This document shows positions 23,681 to 55,577 of a DNA stretch of 64,000 bases, in pieces. How positions within the stretch are numbered: the stretch's first letter is position 1; each line of letters opens with the position of its first letter. Origin of the DNA: Dysidea avara (taxonomy: Eukaryota > Porifera > Demospongiae > Dictyoceratida > Dysideidae); assembly GCF_963678975.1 (NCBI RefSeq), contig NC_089274.1, positions 23,459,133-23,523,132 on the forward strand. Direction: 5' to 3'. The notes under the pieces were generated by a model. That model searched no databases and had not been told where the DNA came from. It saw only the letters and a program-made list of their open reading frames with translations. Both the position numbers and the translations under genes were made by a program.

Positions 23681-23870
23681 TTATGGGAAACTGTGCTTTA
23701 TTGCCCACAAAGAGTGCTTTATTGTACGAGTAAAGCACTCTTTGTGGTACAATAAAGCACCCTTTGTGAGCAATAAAGCACTGTTTTCTGACGTAACGTG
23801 TACTTTATGAAATTTAAAGTACACCTTTTTTCCCTTTGATCTTGCTCACACAAAGTTCTATAAATGATTC
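23681..23870. other. Duplicate-specific insert with AAAGCACTCTTTGTGG hairpins
   Basis: This stretch has no counterpart in the intact copy. It contains repeated and inverted 'aaagcactctttgtgg' / 'cacaaagagtgcttta' motifs. It replaces the 5' end of exon 14 and about 1.6 kb of the intron. Confidence 0.6.
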
Positions 23871-25158
23871 TTAAATTACGCTGCTATGCACTGCTAAGGA
23901 AGTGCTTGTTAAACAAGCCATTTTAAACAACATATTACACACAGAAGTATCTTCTAAACTGTAGTTTGACTATTGTGTTTTCCCCACAAATTCTCTAGAC
24001 AAAGCCTCAAAACTGCTCTTTATTTCTGCTCGTGTACATAGGAGATACACCCCATTTCAACGAATAGACTATTCCTCGTAGTCTATGAGGCCTGCACTGT
24101 TGTTTTTCAGTTGTTAAATGCCTGTAAAACCCGAAGGAAAGGTAATTCACAAAGTCTGAGGAGAGTCACTACACTCGTATTTTAAACCGCCAAAAAGAAA
24201 CCACCTCAGAGCAAAGTTTCCCTGTGTGGAAGTTTAATACAGACTTCACTTCTTACATAAAAGCTGCTTTTATCATTTAATGAATTTACTCACATGGGTG
24301 CATATGGACAAACATAGGTAGATAGATATACAAACACACTTTTATGAAAACAATTTTAGTAAAGCAGACACACGGGCGCGTGCTTGGTTTAAAAAGCAAA
24401 TTATGGTACATACTGTGGTATGTTAAAAGCCCATACTTGTTCTGTTGTACTAAAGCAATGTCTAGTAGTGAAAAGATGAACCTGTGGCCTTAGCTGTTAT
24501 AAAGTTATGCTTGCTGAAGCATTATTAGTAACTAACTATGTTAGTCAGTCATCAGAAAATTCCACTAAACACTGAAAAAAATTGTAGCAAAGAATAGCAC
24601 CAAAGGTACATTTACACCTCACCAATATTATCCAGGCACTGTGAAGGTATTGTGAGGCTGGTTTCTGGTCAATATTTTAGTGACAATGTACAATACAAAA
24701 CCTCCATGATCCCTTTTCACAAAAGAATTTCTTCTAGCAATAAAACATCACAATTACCTTGATTGTAACATTTCCTGTCATCTTCTCCATTTCTCCAAGG
24801 AGACCTGATATGAGTGATGACTTGCCAGCTTCCACATGACCCACTACTGCCACCAACTGACCAGGTTTGATGTTCAGATTGATACTGTGAATAAGAACAG
24901 TAGCAAAGTGACCTACTAACACTTGTAAATGAAAACCACATTGGTAACCACACGGCACACACACTTGTTATGTACACACCAAAATATCAGCACAACAAGT
25001 CATGTAAGTAAACATCACACACGCATAAGAACACACATGCACACACTACACACACACACACATACACACGCACACACACACACAACATATATACACACAA
25101 CACATACACATGCACACACACCTATGCGCACACACATACTACGCTACACACTTTTCTA

Positions 25159-25503
<345 letters not shown>

Positions 25504-25554
25504 CTAGAATTACACACATGGTCACACAATAGACAAATTTCATAATAACGAAAA

Positions 25555-26065
25555 ATTAACTGTTGCTCCTAGTAACCTAATTTTACATTATTTGAAGGTG
25601 TCAATGCCTAAAGTCACCTCTCCAAGTTTTAAAAGGATAGCATATGAGATATGACATTTTTAGATTGTAATTTTCCCATACATTGTCAATGAGAGGGGCA
25701 ACAATTGCCCCTTCTTGGCTATCATATAAATCATGGGATTCAAAAATGTCAAATATTATGACCTATATAAACTTGGAGGGATTATTGTTAACATTCACAC
25801 CTACAAATTATGTAAAAAATTGCAATGTAATATTTTTTGAATTTTTGGCTTTTGCATATGTTGAAATCCCTCAATTAAGTGTTTGCCCAGAAGGGTAACT
25901 GTTGCCCCCTCACCTGGCATGTATGGGAAAACTACAAACTTCAAGATGTCATATCTTATGACACATACGTATGCTATCCTCTTAAAATTTGAAGAAGTTA
26001 CTTTAGATATTGTCACCTACATAATTATTATGCAAAATTCAGGTTGCTAGGGGTAACAATTTGCT
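25555..26065. repeat. Foldback MITE, full-length duplicate copy
   Basis: The inverted arms are 'gttgctcctagtaacctaat' with 'atgagatatgacat' on the left, and 'atgtcatatcttatgac' with 'ggttgctaggggtaac' on the right. The other duplicate's copy (43345-43695) has lost about 160 bp of the centre. Confidence 0.75.
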
Positions 26066-26429
26066 ATAAAAGCATCATTATGAAATTTGTCTATTAACAT
26101 TTTCACTTCAGCAAATACTTTAAGACCTGGTTTAGTAACAAACCTTCTCAATTCCTTTCAATTTGACATCACTTACAGCAATAATCAACACATTAGTTTG
26201 TGTACTTTTCAAGCTCTATTTATTGTATACAGTGGGGCCTCTGTTTGGCCTTCTTTAGCCATTGTATAAATATATGGGAGTAGATCAATCTATTGGGATC
26301 AAAACCATTGTATCGGGGCCAAGACAATGCCGGGTTTAGAACCTTGAGGCCATATAGATCCTTATGGTGTATTTTTCAAGTACTATGTGCATGTACATGT
26401 GTATATGTGTGTGTGTGCATGTGCAACAC

Positions 26430-26880
26430 ACACACAGCCACTTGGCTAGAGCATCAGTCTAGTAATTGAAAGGTTCCAGGCATGCCTGTTACCATTGTAG
26501 TTGTTTCTTTGAGTAAGAAACTTTACTCACTTTGTTCCAGTTGCCCACCCAGCTGTAACATCAATGGGTACCTGGTGTTAACTAGCTATAGTGTTGTTTT
26601 AGCACAGGTTTTCATTTTAGTTTTAGTGCCAGTAGGAAAAAACATTTTGGTAGTTTTAGTAAACTTAAAATAAAAACCTTTTTGCTTACTAAAATAGGTT
26701 TTAGTTTAGTAAAACAATATACTATAGTGTAAATGTAGTTTTAGCTAGTAAAATTCAGATTACAGCTTGTATAGTACACTAAAAGTAATGCTTACTAAAA
26801 TAGGTTTTAGTTTAAGTAAACTAAAACAACACTAGTGTTAACTAGGGAAGCAAAATGCCAATCCATGTCTGCATACATGA
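26430..26880 (+). mobile_element. SINE interrupted by a hAT-like MITE
   Basis: The SINE body ('cttggctagagcatc', 'aagaaactttactcac', 'taacatcaatgggtacctgg') is split at 'tgttaacta'. The insert at 26585-26835 has ends 'agtgttgttttag' and 'ctaaaacaacact'. It is flanked by the direct repeat 'tgttaacta' at 26576-26584 and 26836-26844, consistent with an 8-bp hAT target duplication. The same nested structure is in the other duplicate (44045-44540). Confidence 0.75.
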
Positions 26881-26885
26881 CACAC

Positions 26886-27688
26886 AGTGGCTGACTGCTC
26901 TATTAGAGTATCTCAACCTTTTGTAAAAAGTATTGCAATTCCCAGCTAATATCGCATGCTTGGAAGGAGGGGAGACTACTTGCATGAGTCCTCTTCTGCA
27001 TCAATAAACCATCTTTAGTACAAAAATAACTGACAATTGCTTGTAGTATTGTGCACATGATCTCCCAACTCCTGGTTTTACCAAGAAATCTCCCGCTCCC
27101 GCTCCCCTCCCGGCTTTATCAATACCCAGAAGACTGATAAAAGCTCTTTCATTTACTATGCCCAGGGAGAAAAATTACAAGAGGGGGGGAAGGAATTTAC
27201 AAGGGGGGAACATATGTACAATTAGCAATTTGCAATAGCTACAAATGTTGTCTAGAAATAATTTCTTATCAGTCATTTCCAAGCAAAGCTCATTTTAGTG
27301 ATTACATACAAAGTGCCCACACTAAACACAGCCATTTTGTCAATTATGATGTCATTGCAGATAAGGTCCATTAATGAGGTCGATAATGAGTTCACCACAT
27401 TCCTATATAACCCTAATTGGCCTAAAAATGGAAGACTTTTTATTATTACTATTATTTATAGGTACTGTGCAGAAATCTACAAGATTGTAACGCACAGATA
27501 TTAATCATAATTACAAAAACTGATTAGCCAAGTGCCATAAATTTACAGTGAAGGAAAAAAGTTTATATTCCTGAAACTGTTTGACATTTATATTAGGGTC
27601 TGTACATCCGATATTTTTTAGTAAATGGTTGGACATATGCAGGTGTATCATTGTTGGATGTGGATCCATCTCCTATTTCCATAGTAGA
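26886..27688. other. Gene-free spacer between the duplicate and the PHYHD1-like fragment
   Basis: It contains one perfect copy of the module TGCTCTATTAGAGTATCTC at 26896-26914, immediately after the duplication ends. No exon was recognised. Confidence 0.5.
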
Positions 27689-28380
27689 ATTGTTCGGCAA
27701 GTGAACTCGAGAAGTTCCATAAAGAAGGCTGTTTAGTAGTAGATGAGTTTCTAACTCATGCGAAATGTGACATGTTGAAGGATGCCTGTCTCCATGTGAT
27801 CCGGGATGCGGACTTCAGTGAGCACGCGAAAGTCACTTTCAACACAGTCAACAATAAAATGGCTACAGAAGAATACCTGGTGACAAAGTGAGGTTTTTCT
27901 TTGAGAAAGGAGTTTTTAATGCTGATGGTCACTCATCAGTTAAATTGTCCCAAGGAGAGATCGCTCAACAAATTAGGCCATGCCCTACATGACCTAGTAC
28001 CAGAATTCAGGGAAGTTGCATACAGCGACAAAATGAAAAACCTTAGCAGAAGTCTGGGGATGAAAAAACCAGCTGTCAACCAAAGCATGTACATCTTTAA
28101 GCAGCCCAGAATTGGTGGCACAGTTGTGCCCCATAGGGATTCAAACTTTATGGACACCGATCCAATGCTGTTATATGGAGTGTGGATAGCACTGGAGGAT
28201 GCCAGTGTGGACAGTGGTTGTCTATGGTATGTCCCTGGTAGTCACAAAGAGAAGACGGCACTGAGGCTTGTAAGGAAAGCAACAGAAACTGGTGGAGTTA
28301 CATCGGTGTTTGAAGGCCAACCTCCTGATAATAAGCCTGAAGAATATGTAGCTGTCCCAGGTGGGTTCATCCAGATATAA
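27689..28380 (+). pseudogene. PHYHD1-like phytanoyl-CoA dioxygenase domain fragment, frameshifted
   Basis: Read in three frames, the stretch follows PHYHD1 from its N-terminus: 'ELEKFHKEGCLVVDEFL', then 'DKVRFFFEKGVFNADG', then 'NKLGHALHDL', 'QSMYIFKQPRIGG', and the iron-binding H-x-D in 'VPHRDSNF'. It continues to 'GVWIALEDASVDSGCLWYVP'. Frame changes occur near 27892 and between about 27945 and 27955. After 'EEYVAVP' the sequence either stops in frame or reads into a possible splice donor (CAG/GTGGGT at 28358). The C-terminus with the second iron-binding His and the Arg is not present nearby. It is either a truncated retrocopy or an exon remnant. Family members are non-heme Fe(II)/2-oxoglutarate dioxygenases, and this copy should be inactive. 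Confidence 0.75.
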
Positions 28381-28972
28381 CACTTTAAGGTTATTGAAGG
28401 ATGATGAAGGTTAGCTAGTCGTGATGGTGTGTATTAGAGTGATACTTCTACAAGACAGAATCTGTCCTTCCAGTGATTTCAAAAGCAATGGAAAGCATTT
28501 CAAATTATCACAACACTAATGGTGCAGTATATCCTGCACATGTACATATATACATTCAACAGAAACAGTTTCTAAGATCCCAACTTTGCTGTTTTACAAA
28601 ATAGCTTTTATGCTGGTCTCTAGTGAAATAGTATGAACATTGGTCACTGGTCTCACACGGAGTGTGTCTGACAAACCTGGGACTTTACATTTAGCAAACA
28701 GTACATGCAAAGCTCTTATCAGACATGCCTAATGACTGGTCCTGTCTGTTAATATTGTGTCCCTTCAGACTTTAGATACCCATAGGCCATATACACATTA
28801 GTAAAGACACATTGCTGTAGGTTACAAGTGATCATAAACATAAGAGAGTACACTTCATAAATAAACACACAATATATAAAATAACAACAGATAAATTTGA
28901 TTTTCATTGTAGTTAATATAGCGTATGTTAATTATGTCACAATCGTTGATCTCAACAGCAATGTATTAAAAA
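28381..28972. other. 3' flank of the ABCC gene
   Basis: There is no exon. On the minus strand this would hold the ABCC 3' UTR. Nothing else recognisable. Confidence 0.5.
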
Positions 28973-48786
<19,814 letters not shown>

Positions 48787-50131
48787 GTCGTCACCTCGAT
48801 CGATCCTTTATCTTTCGCCCAAAAAGAGGTGGGTTGCAGATCACGTGAAAAATTAGGGAATGTTTCCCCATACAGCATAGATATAAACAAACCCTATTAA
48901 TTTGGTACTGGGGTTTACTGTATAATAGGGATCAATTTGAAACCATGCAGTCTCAGCTTTCTTTCATGATCATGACATCAACCCCAATCAAATTCAAGCC
49001 CATATAGATAGCCTGACTGTTAGAGTGACCCCAAATAACCAGCCTGACTGACTGATGAATTCTTCACTGTTTGGACATCCCTTCGGCCTGGAATCAGTAG
49101 CGATACACTAACTGCAGCAGTTAATGCATGCATCATGGGACTATAAACGCTGTCCTCCCATTTCTTTCTCCACTGACACACTGAGATATTATAAATCATG
49201 GCTTGATTTTCTGTCAGATGTGCCACGGTGCTTGCTATACTGCTCTTTGTTTGTAACGCTATACAATAAATGCATGGAACACGGCTGTATGTAACTTTGT
49301 GTTTCAGTAATGGTAGCTGAGGCACATACTCAGTCGTACTTTCTATCATATGCACTTTCCATAGTGACTGGATTGATACTGCAGCCAGTAGATGCCGCTG
49401 GTATTACGGGGCAGGGGGTACTGGCTGTGGGTCACACAAGTTTAGTAGCCATGCAGAGAAATAGGGTCTGGCTATGCAAGACTATATACTGAAGATATAC
49501 TAGCTAGTGAACGTTTCAGTAATCCTAGTGTATGGGTATAGACTGAAGTAGGGATTAAATGTCCACTAGCCAGTATATCTTCAGGTGTAACTACTTTTTA
49601 TTTATATGATCCCTAATTGGACTTAAAATTCATATTTTTTCCTTATACTTGTAAATATAGTGCACAAAGATGTAAAAGTAAATATGCCAAGTCAACAATT
49701 ATTTTGTTTTGACTGTCTACATACAGTATTCCTGCTCCCTTTTCTAATTAATTTTACAATAATATATGAAATAATCAGTCACCTTATGAACATCAGTAGT
49801 GACTCGTATGTCTCATAATAGCTAGCTACCCACACTTACCAGTACTCCAGAAAAAAAGATCACACAGTCCATGACCACATGATAGGAAAGTTTTAGTTTA
49901 TTGGTACACCTTACCTTATAAGTAGTGTGAAATACCAGGATTACAGTTGTAAGTGATAGCAATGCTTTGAAGTAAGTGTCTCATAGTTACCTTGACTATA
50001 CTCTATATTAAATGGGCGAAACATATAGATGAAAATGAATCAGATGGCTACGTCATGTTTTGGTGATTGATAGTCGGAGCATGTGATCAGGCATGCAATT
50101 AATTCTTGTATCTGTTACCATTCTTTCCCAA
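48787..50131. other. 5' flank of the ABCC gene, no recognised gene
   Basis: The ABCC promoter should lie just above 48786. I see no clear TATA or initiator. An open minus frame at 49355-49020 ('QWRKKWEDSVYSPMMHAL') is not recognised and has no context supporting it. Confidence 0.4.
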
Positions 50132-50570
50132 GGGCGGCTCCAGGAATTTTGGTGACAGGTTTCCAAATTTTCTGTTGCACCCACACTTAAATCTAGGGCA
50201 TGCACCCCCTTGAAAATTATATACTCTGAGATTGAATCTGGTAACAATTTTCACATGACATTTTAGGAATTGATTTAGGCTGCTTCTGCTTGCTGGCATG
50301 ATCAGGAGCAGGCTAAAGAGTTAACATAAGAGGTGAAGTGATGTGAAGTTTGGTGTATACAACAGATATGGATGCCATTCTGGGGGTATTCTCCTTATTT
50401 CAGACTCTTAGATATGATTTTACTGTGTATTAAATATGCAAAATTTGACTGTTCTATTAGGGTATTTGACTGCTCTATTAGAGTATTTTGATATGAACTT
50501 TTGATACCTTTACAAATCGATGCAAAATCTTTCCTGAACAGTTTCTGGAAACCTCAGAAACCCCCTGGAT
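50132..50570. repeat. Dispersed repeat family R1, copy 2
   Basis: Similar to 255-715 throughout. It contains two adjacent short modules: 'ctgttctattagggtattt' and 'ctgctctattagagtattt' at about 50451-50490. Confidence 0.65.
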
Positions 50571-50934
50571 TCTTTGATGCAGCATGCAATAGTGAATTAT
50601 GTTATTACATAAAATAAACAAACAAGTGTATAAGGAAAAGTAGAAATTTGGCATTAAAAAGAAGGGATTGGAGGTGCAACCACTAGATGCTTTTGAACAT
50701 GATTTAATCCATACTTCAGTGACAGTCATGGATATAGCTACTATTGATAGACTGTGATATGAATGTGCATTATATATAGTATAGCTGCAATCTCCCTTGT
50801 TTCATTGCTTTATTTCTAAGACCACTACTCAATTTTTTCTTGTACTCATAATCCCCGGCAAGGTCCCTCTGTGTGTGTGCTGCATGAGACTCTTTTACAA
50901 AAAATAAACATGTGACTTCTGAGAATATGTTTGG

Positions 50935-52040
50935 GTGGAGACTACAAAGCATGGTATTTGTTGGATAGCCAAATATGAGTATTTTATTATTCACTCTGAC
51001 TTTAGGGAGATGTGTGAAGCGGGGGTCCACAGACACAGTTATCTTAAAGACAGAGACGTGATACCTTTGACACCCTACTATTGTGCAGTTGTCTATTGTA
51101 TATCAAGAATCTTGATGATATATATTTGTGGTGTCACTGGAGTTGCAGACAGAGAGGCTTTAGAGCAAGGGGACACTTCAATGATCAGTCAGACAAAGCA
51201 ACAGTCACTGAGGCAAAAAATCTTCCGTAGATCAAAGGACAAGCATGTCTGTAAGGTACTTTTAGAATAGTACAAACATGAGAATTTGTCAATGGTCAGC
51301 AAGTAGCTGAAATCAAAAGTCAAGGCTCATCTTTTATATTAGGATAAAGGTTGGGATACAGGATATACCAGGCTAAACTTGGCTTAACTATGCCTATAGA
51401 TTTACTGGATATAGACGGACTATTAATTTTTTATCTAGCACTCTTGAATTCAATCATACTGGGCAGTACGATAGTACTGTTTATTATAGGGATCATGAAG
51501 GTTTGTATACTTGTGCCAATGATGTTGACTTGGTAGTACTGGTTTGTTAAATTAAGTACGTACATGCCTTTAGAGTGAGTGCATGGCTTGAAACACTTCC
51601 ACTAGGTTTCTGGAATTTTTTACTGATTGACTGATTTTGCCTTCAGACAAGTGTAACTCAATAATGGCTGATGCTACAAACTTGATATCTTCACTGTTAA
51701 ATGCTGCTTAGACCTGACCCATGTCTTTTCAGTTTTGTCTACCACAGCGTTTACGTACAGTGTATCATAGATTTATGCTTTTATGCTTGTACCCCGTTTC
51801 TTTTTCCAGTATCAAGAAATGTTGATACATGAGAAGTATGTCAATGGTTCCTATGCTGGCTATTGTGTTTGTATTAGGGTTGACACTTCTTGCACCGCTC
51901 TTTGATGGGGAGCACTGTGTAGCTAGCAAGCAGAAACTGAAGCAAAATGACCATGCCACTTTTCCTCAGTTGGGAGACATGTTCACACATGCAGTTAATT
52001 TGATGATACGCCTTTCTTTTGATACAGTATGTGCAGGTGG
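50935..52040 (+). CDS. Candidate exons of an unrecognised membrane protein
   Basis: Three plus-strand blocks look exon-like. 51006-51250 follows an acceptor 'ctgactttag', encodes 'YYCAVVYCISRILMIYIC', and ends at GTAAGG or GTACTT. 51382-51510 encodes a hydrophobic 'LLIFYLALLNSIILGSTIV' segment before GTTTGT. 51800-52035 follows 'tttttccag' and encodes 'MVPMLAIVFVLGLTLLAPLF' before GTGGGT. I could make the phases meet only by choosing less obvious sites. It could be a multi-pass protein gene, a decayed gene, or chance. I do not recognise a family. Confidence 0.25.
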
Positions 52041-52458
52041 GTTCACCAGTAATAATTATTTATTACAAATTACAAGCAATATAATTATATTACACCCATA
52101 TGGCAAATGCACAATTGTAGTCAATCCCATGGCTATATACACTAATTAAGCAATCTAATTAAAGGTGGAACATAGCTATACTGTACAGTGTGTTATTGTT
52201 GTGAGGTCTAATTTTTGTTCAACATAAATTCCTGCGATTGTGAAATCTGCAAGATACAATTTCTCTGTAATTCTATACATCTCTATGGCATAGTTACAGA
52301 AACTTCAGAATACAGAAAGTTTGGTGGCAAAACTGCACTCACTTGAAAATATAAGAACTTAGTTTGTCAGCAGAATTTTTTGCGAGCTATAATTAGGCTT
52401 CAATTCATGAATTTCTGGGAAATTTGGACCTTGCACACATAGCTAACCCATGCACTGT

Positions 52459-54264
52459 CAGTGTTGGGAGTAACGCGTTACGTGATATTATTACTTTTGT
52501 GTAACTAAGTAATATAACGAAATACATTACAAAAACGGGTAATATAACTCAAGTTACTTTACTTATAAATGTAACGCGTTACCTAAGTAATATAGTTACT
52601 GTAACGAGTCTAATAATTTAGGGATTTCCAACTAAATTAAATAATTAACATTCCATACATTCATTGGTATGAACAATATTGTGCATTTTGTCAGGGTCAT
52701 TTTAGTACAAACCCCACCTCAATCAGTGGTTCCTATCAAAAGATATAAGGAAAAGAAGTTGACAGTGTGATGATTTTTGTGTACAGCATTTCAATGCTTT
52801 TTATGTATATTGCATGGCACCAAACACAATATACAAAGTGTCATAAATCTAGATAGGAAACTAATAACGACATGAAATTTTCACCACATATCTATTTTAT
52901 GAAGAACAGCATATGAAGTAAGTAAAACCTCTCAAAAGTGACCACTTCTTGTAGACTGACCACTCAGAATATTACATGAATAAAGCAAGTGATGCATAAA
53001 TAAAACTGTGTATTATGTAATACTAAATATATATACACAGGTACTTAATGCATTTTCAAGGATAACTAACTAGAAAAATCGGTAATATTTTATAAATGGC
53101 AAGTACTGGCATCACAAGTCGCAATTAACACGTACTTCGGAAACATGACAATCAGATAACACAATGTAAGAGCAACATTATTTTTTAAAATAGATTTGTT
53201 TGGACATTGCTCAGCTTTATTTGTCACATTGTAAGCACTAAGGATGATAATTATTATATAACACAATGACATCACTGTACTACAAAGAGAAATTATAAAT
53301 AGTTTCTGATCAAAATTACAATCACTGAAGCTGCTATAAAATGGATCAAAACAGCAGTAAACACACCAGAATATAACAACAGGTACGTGTGAAGCCATGT
53401 AAGGTTGGTATCACATGCCAGTCTCCACTTTTGAACAGATTATGCTCAACTTTGAACCTTATTTTGCAATTCCGCGCAAGACAACAAACTGCTCACCTTC
53501 AAACTGTACTTGCATCGATGCAGGGGGGTGCCTTGAAGCCCAGGGTGATTGTAATGCTGAATTCTGAGCACTGTTAGATGGCGATTTACCTTTAAAAGGG
53601 CCATATTTCCATCGTAATCCAACATCAATCGTCCTCCAATCAAAAAACACATGGAAAAATCGAAATCAGCATATACGGTTTGCCCAGAACCACTTTCTTC
53701 GTCCTCATCAGCAGCAGATTCACGCGGAAACACTCGGAAACTTCGGCTATCACAGGTGCCACATTCTTCCAATTAGAATTACGTACGCAATTATTTGTAT
53801 GGGCTTCCTATGGGGGATTTTTATTTCTCAAACTTTGATTTGCTGTATTTCAATAAATACCACATGGATTTTAATCCAGTAAAGTGCAATACAAAGTACG
53901 AAGCATTGGCTACCATTTACTGGAACGACAGCTTGTGAAACGTTTATTGAAGGTGTATAATTTAAGTAGCAAAAATATGTGTGAAAAATTGGTAGGTTGG
54001 AAATCGCTACTAATATTACGTACCCTTATTACTACAAGTAACGAAGTTACTAATCTCGCGTTAGTTATCCTCTGAGTAACGCCTAGCCACAACGAAGTAC
54101 GAAGTCTACTGAATGAAGCTTATTCACCAGCTTCTTAATTAATTGTCCAACAACGCAATCATGTCACATGATAAAGTGCCGGGTAGTTTCACACGTGACA
54201 GCTTAAGGTTGTGGACACAAAGTACTATAATAGTTACTTTTACAAAGTAACTTGCCCAACACTG
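52459..54264. mobile_element. Large hAT element copy with a second element nested inside
   Basis: The ends are the same as at 6169-6654: CAGTGTTGGGAGTAACGCG and 'cttgcccaacactg'. Flanks 'tgcactgt' and 'cccactgt' match at 6 of 8 positions. Compared with the short copy it is interrupted after 'gtaacgagtctaat' by about 1.4 kb (52613-54014). That insert has its own inverted tips ('tagggatttccaac' and 'gttggaaatcgctacta'). Confidence 0.8.
53090..53772 (-). pseudogene. Coding-like cargo inside the nested element (GPCR-like piece?)
   Basis: There are two minus-strand blocks. 53772-53595 opens with 'MEECGTCDSRSFRVF', is acidic ('ESAADEDEESGSG'), and ends at a possible GTAAAT donor. 53398-53090 encodes three hydrophobic segments, including 'LFIISLCSTVMSLCYIIIII' and 'ALTLCYLIVMFPKYVLIA'. 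The second has the spacing of helices 4, 5 and 6 of a rhodopsin-family receptor, with a Pro in the last helix. No DRY or NPxxY motif is seen, so the family is a guess. It could be a captured gene fragment. Confidence 0.3.
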
Positions 54265-55198
54265 CCCACTGTACAGTCCACAGTACACTACTTATAGAAT
54301 TGTGTGCATGAGGTGCTCATGTGTCTAGACATTACACCATTGTGTCATCATTGCAATCCTTAAGCACTACCAATCATAATATAGGATCTAGCTGGCAGGC
54401 CTCACCCAATCACACAAAATCAGTACTCATGACATTTATTATTGACTAAACAGTCAACTATCAAAAATTGGAAAAGACCTTAGGCCATAGCCCCAAATTT
54501 CTAATTCTCCTGAGAAGACCGAATCCTTACAGAGTAGACACTGGAAAAGGCTATGGGGAGAATGCCATGTGCCAGTCTCAGGACACCGAAGAAGGATGAG
54601 GGAGGAGGTGTTTGCACTAAATGTCCCATGCATGCTAGATCTGGCCACATTGATCCATATACAAAAGTGCTTAACTTACATGGCAAAATGTTAACATGCA
54701 TGCACTATTAAAGATTTAGCAAAATAGAAATCTATGGCCATGCTACACAGCCAGAACTAACAAATCCTTTAATTTTCATGCATAGCTACCTGCACAGAAT
54801 GTGTGTTGCTATTTAATCAATCAGAGGTTCAAGGCGCATGTGCATGTGGGGAGATTACATGTAGGGTATCCCCTTATTACATGTTGGGTATCCCCTTATT
54901 ACATATTGGGTATCCCCTAGCTTATTACATGTTGGGTATCCCCTTATTATACATGTTTAAAGTTCCAATTAGTATTGGAGCTGCATACCTATACCTATAA
55001 TATTGTTTGGAATGCAGCACTTGTTTATTGTTTATAATGGATTCCTGACATTGAATACTAACTAGCCATATGGGGTAAAGCTGATAAATTATTTAAAGCT
55101 GATTCAGCAAATTGGAAATCATACTTAAGCGGTGAGTGTGTGCCTGTTTGGTCAGTTGATTATATAGCTGATATAGCTAGCTATAATCATCAGTTAGA
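54265..55198. other. Intergenic stretch with a 22-bp tandem repeat
   Basis: 54860-54950 has about four units of 'ttattacatgttgggtatcc' plus 'cc', one with a short insertion. Nothing else recognised. Confidence 0.6.
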
Positions 55199-55577
55199 AT
55201 GAGTTTATCTTGGAATAGTTATATTGATTGCCTCATTGCTCACTCAATGTATGATAGAGACAGGAGAAGCTACATTAATCGAGCCTGTATAATTGGATTT
55301 GATGGAACAAAATGGACAGAAGATGATCATCCTAATTCCTTGAATCCATCTGCTGCAGAGTGCAGGGTAACAGCACAGTGTTTCAGGACTAAAGACTTTA
55401 CACCACTTTACAATGGAGTACTACATGGTTATGTCCCATCGATATTACTTGGCAGAGAAAACTTGTGATCAGTTAATTTACTGTAGTGGCCAGTGGGATG
55501 GGATAGTCATGCAGGCTACACACAAAGGAATTATCATGGCAGCTTGTTTAGATGTTTGTAGTGTCTTCTATTACTGA
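55199..55577 (+). pseudogene. Profilin-like sequence, single exon with one frameshift
   Basis: The first frame opens 'MSLSWNSYIDCLIAHS' and continues 'RACIIGFDGTKWTEDD', matching the N-terminal helix and first strands of profilin. It then runs through 'FTPLYNGVLHGYVPS' to a stop at about 55468. Shifting the frame near 55465 gives 'CDQLIYCSGQWDGIVMQAT' and then 'HKGIIMAACL', with a stop at 55575-55577. The total is about 127 residues, the normal length of profilin. Family role: binds actin monomers and proline-rich ligands. The break could be a real mutation or an assembly error. There is no intron. An AATAAA-like signal lies near 55873. Confidence 0.65.

Noticed and set aside
49020-49355. Minus-strand 111-codon frame upstream of ABCC exon 1
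   Set aside because: I tested it as an ABCC N-terminal exon. It has no hydrophobic TMD0 helix, and exon 2 already aligns to the MRP1 N-terminus with only about 20 residues missing.
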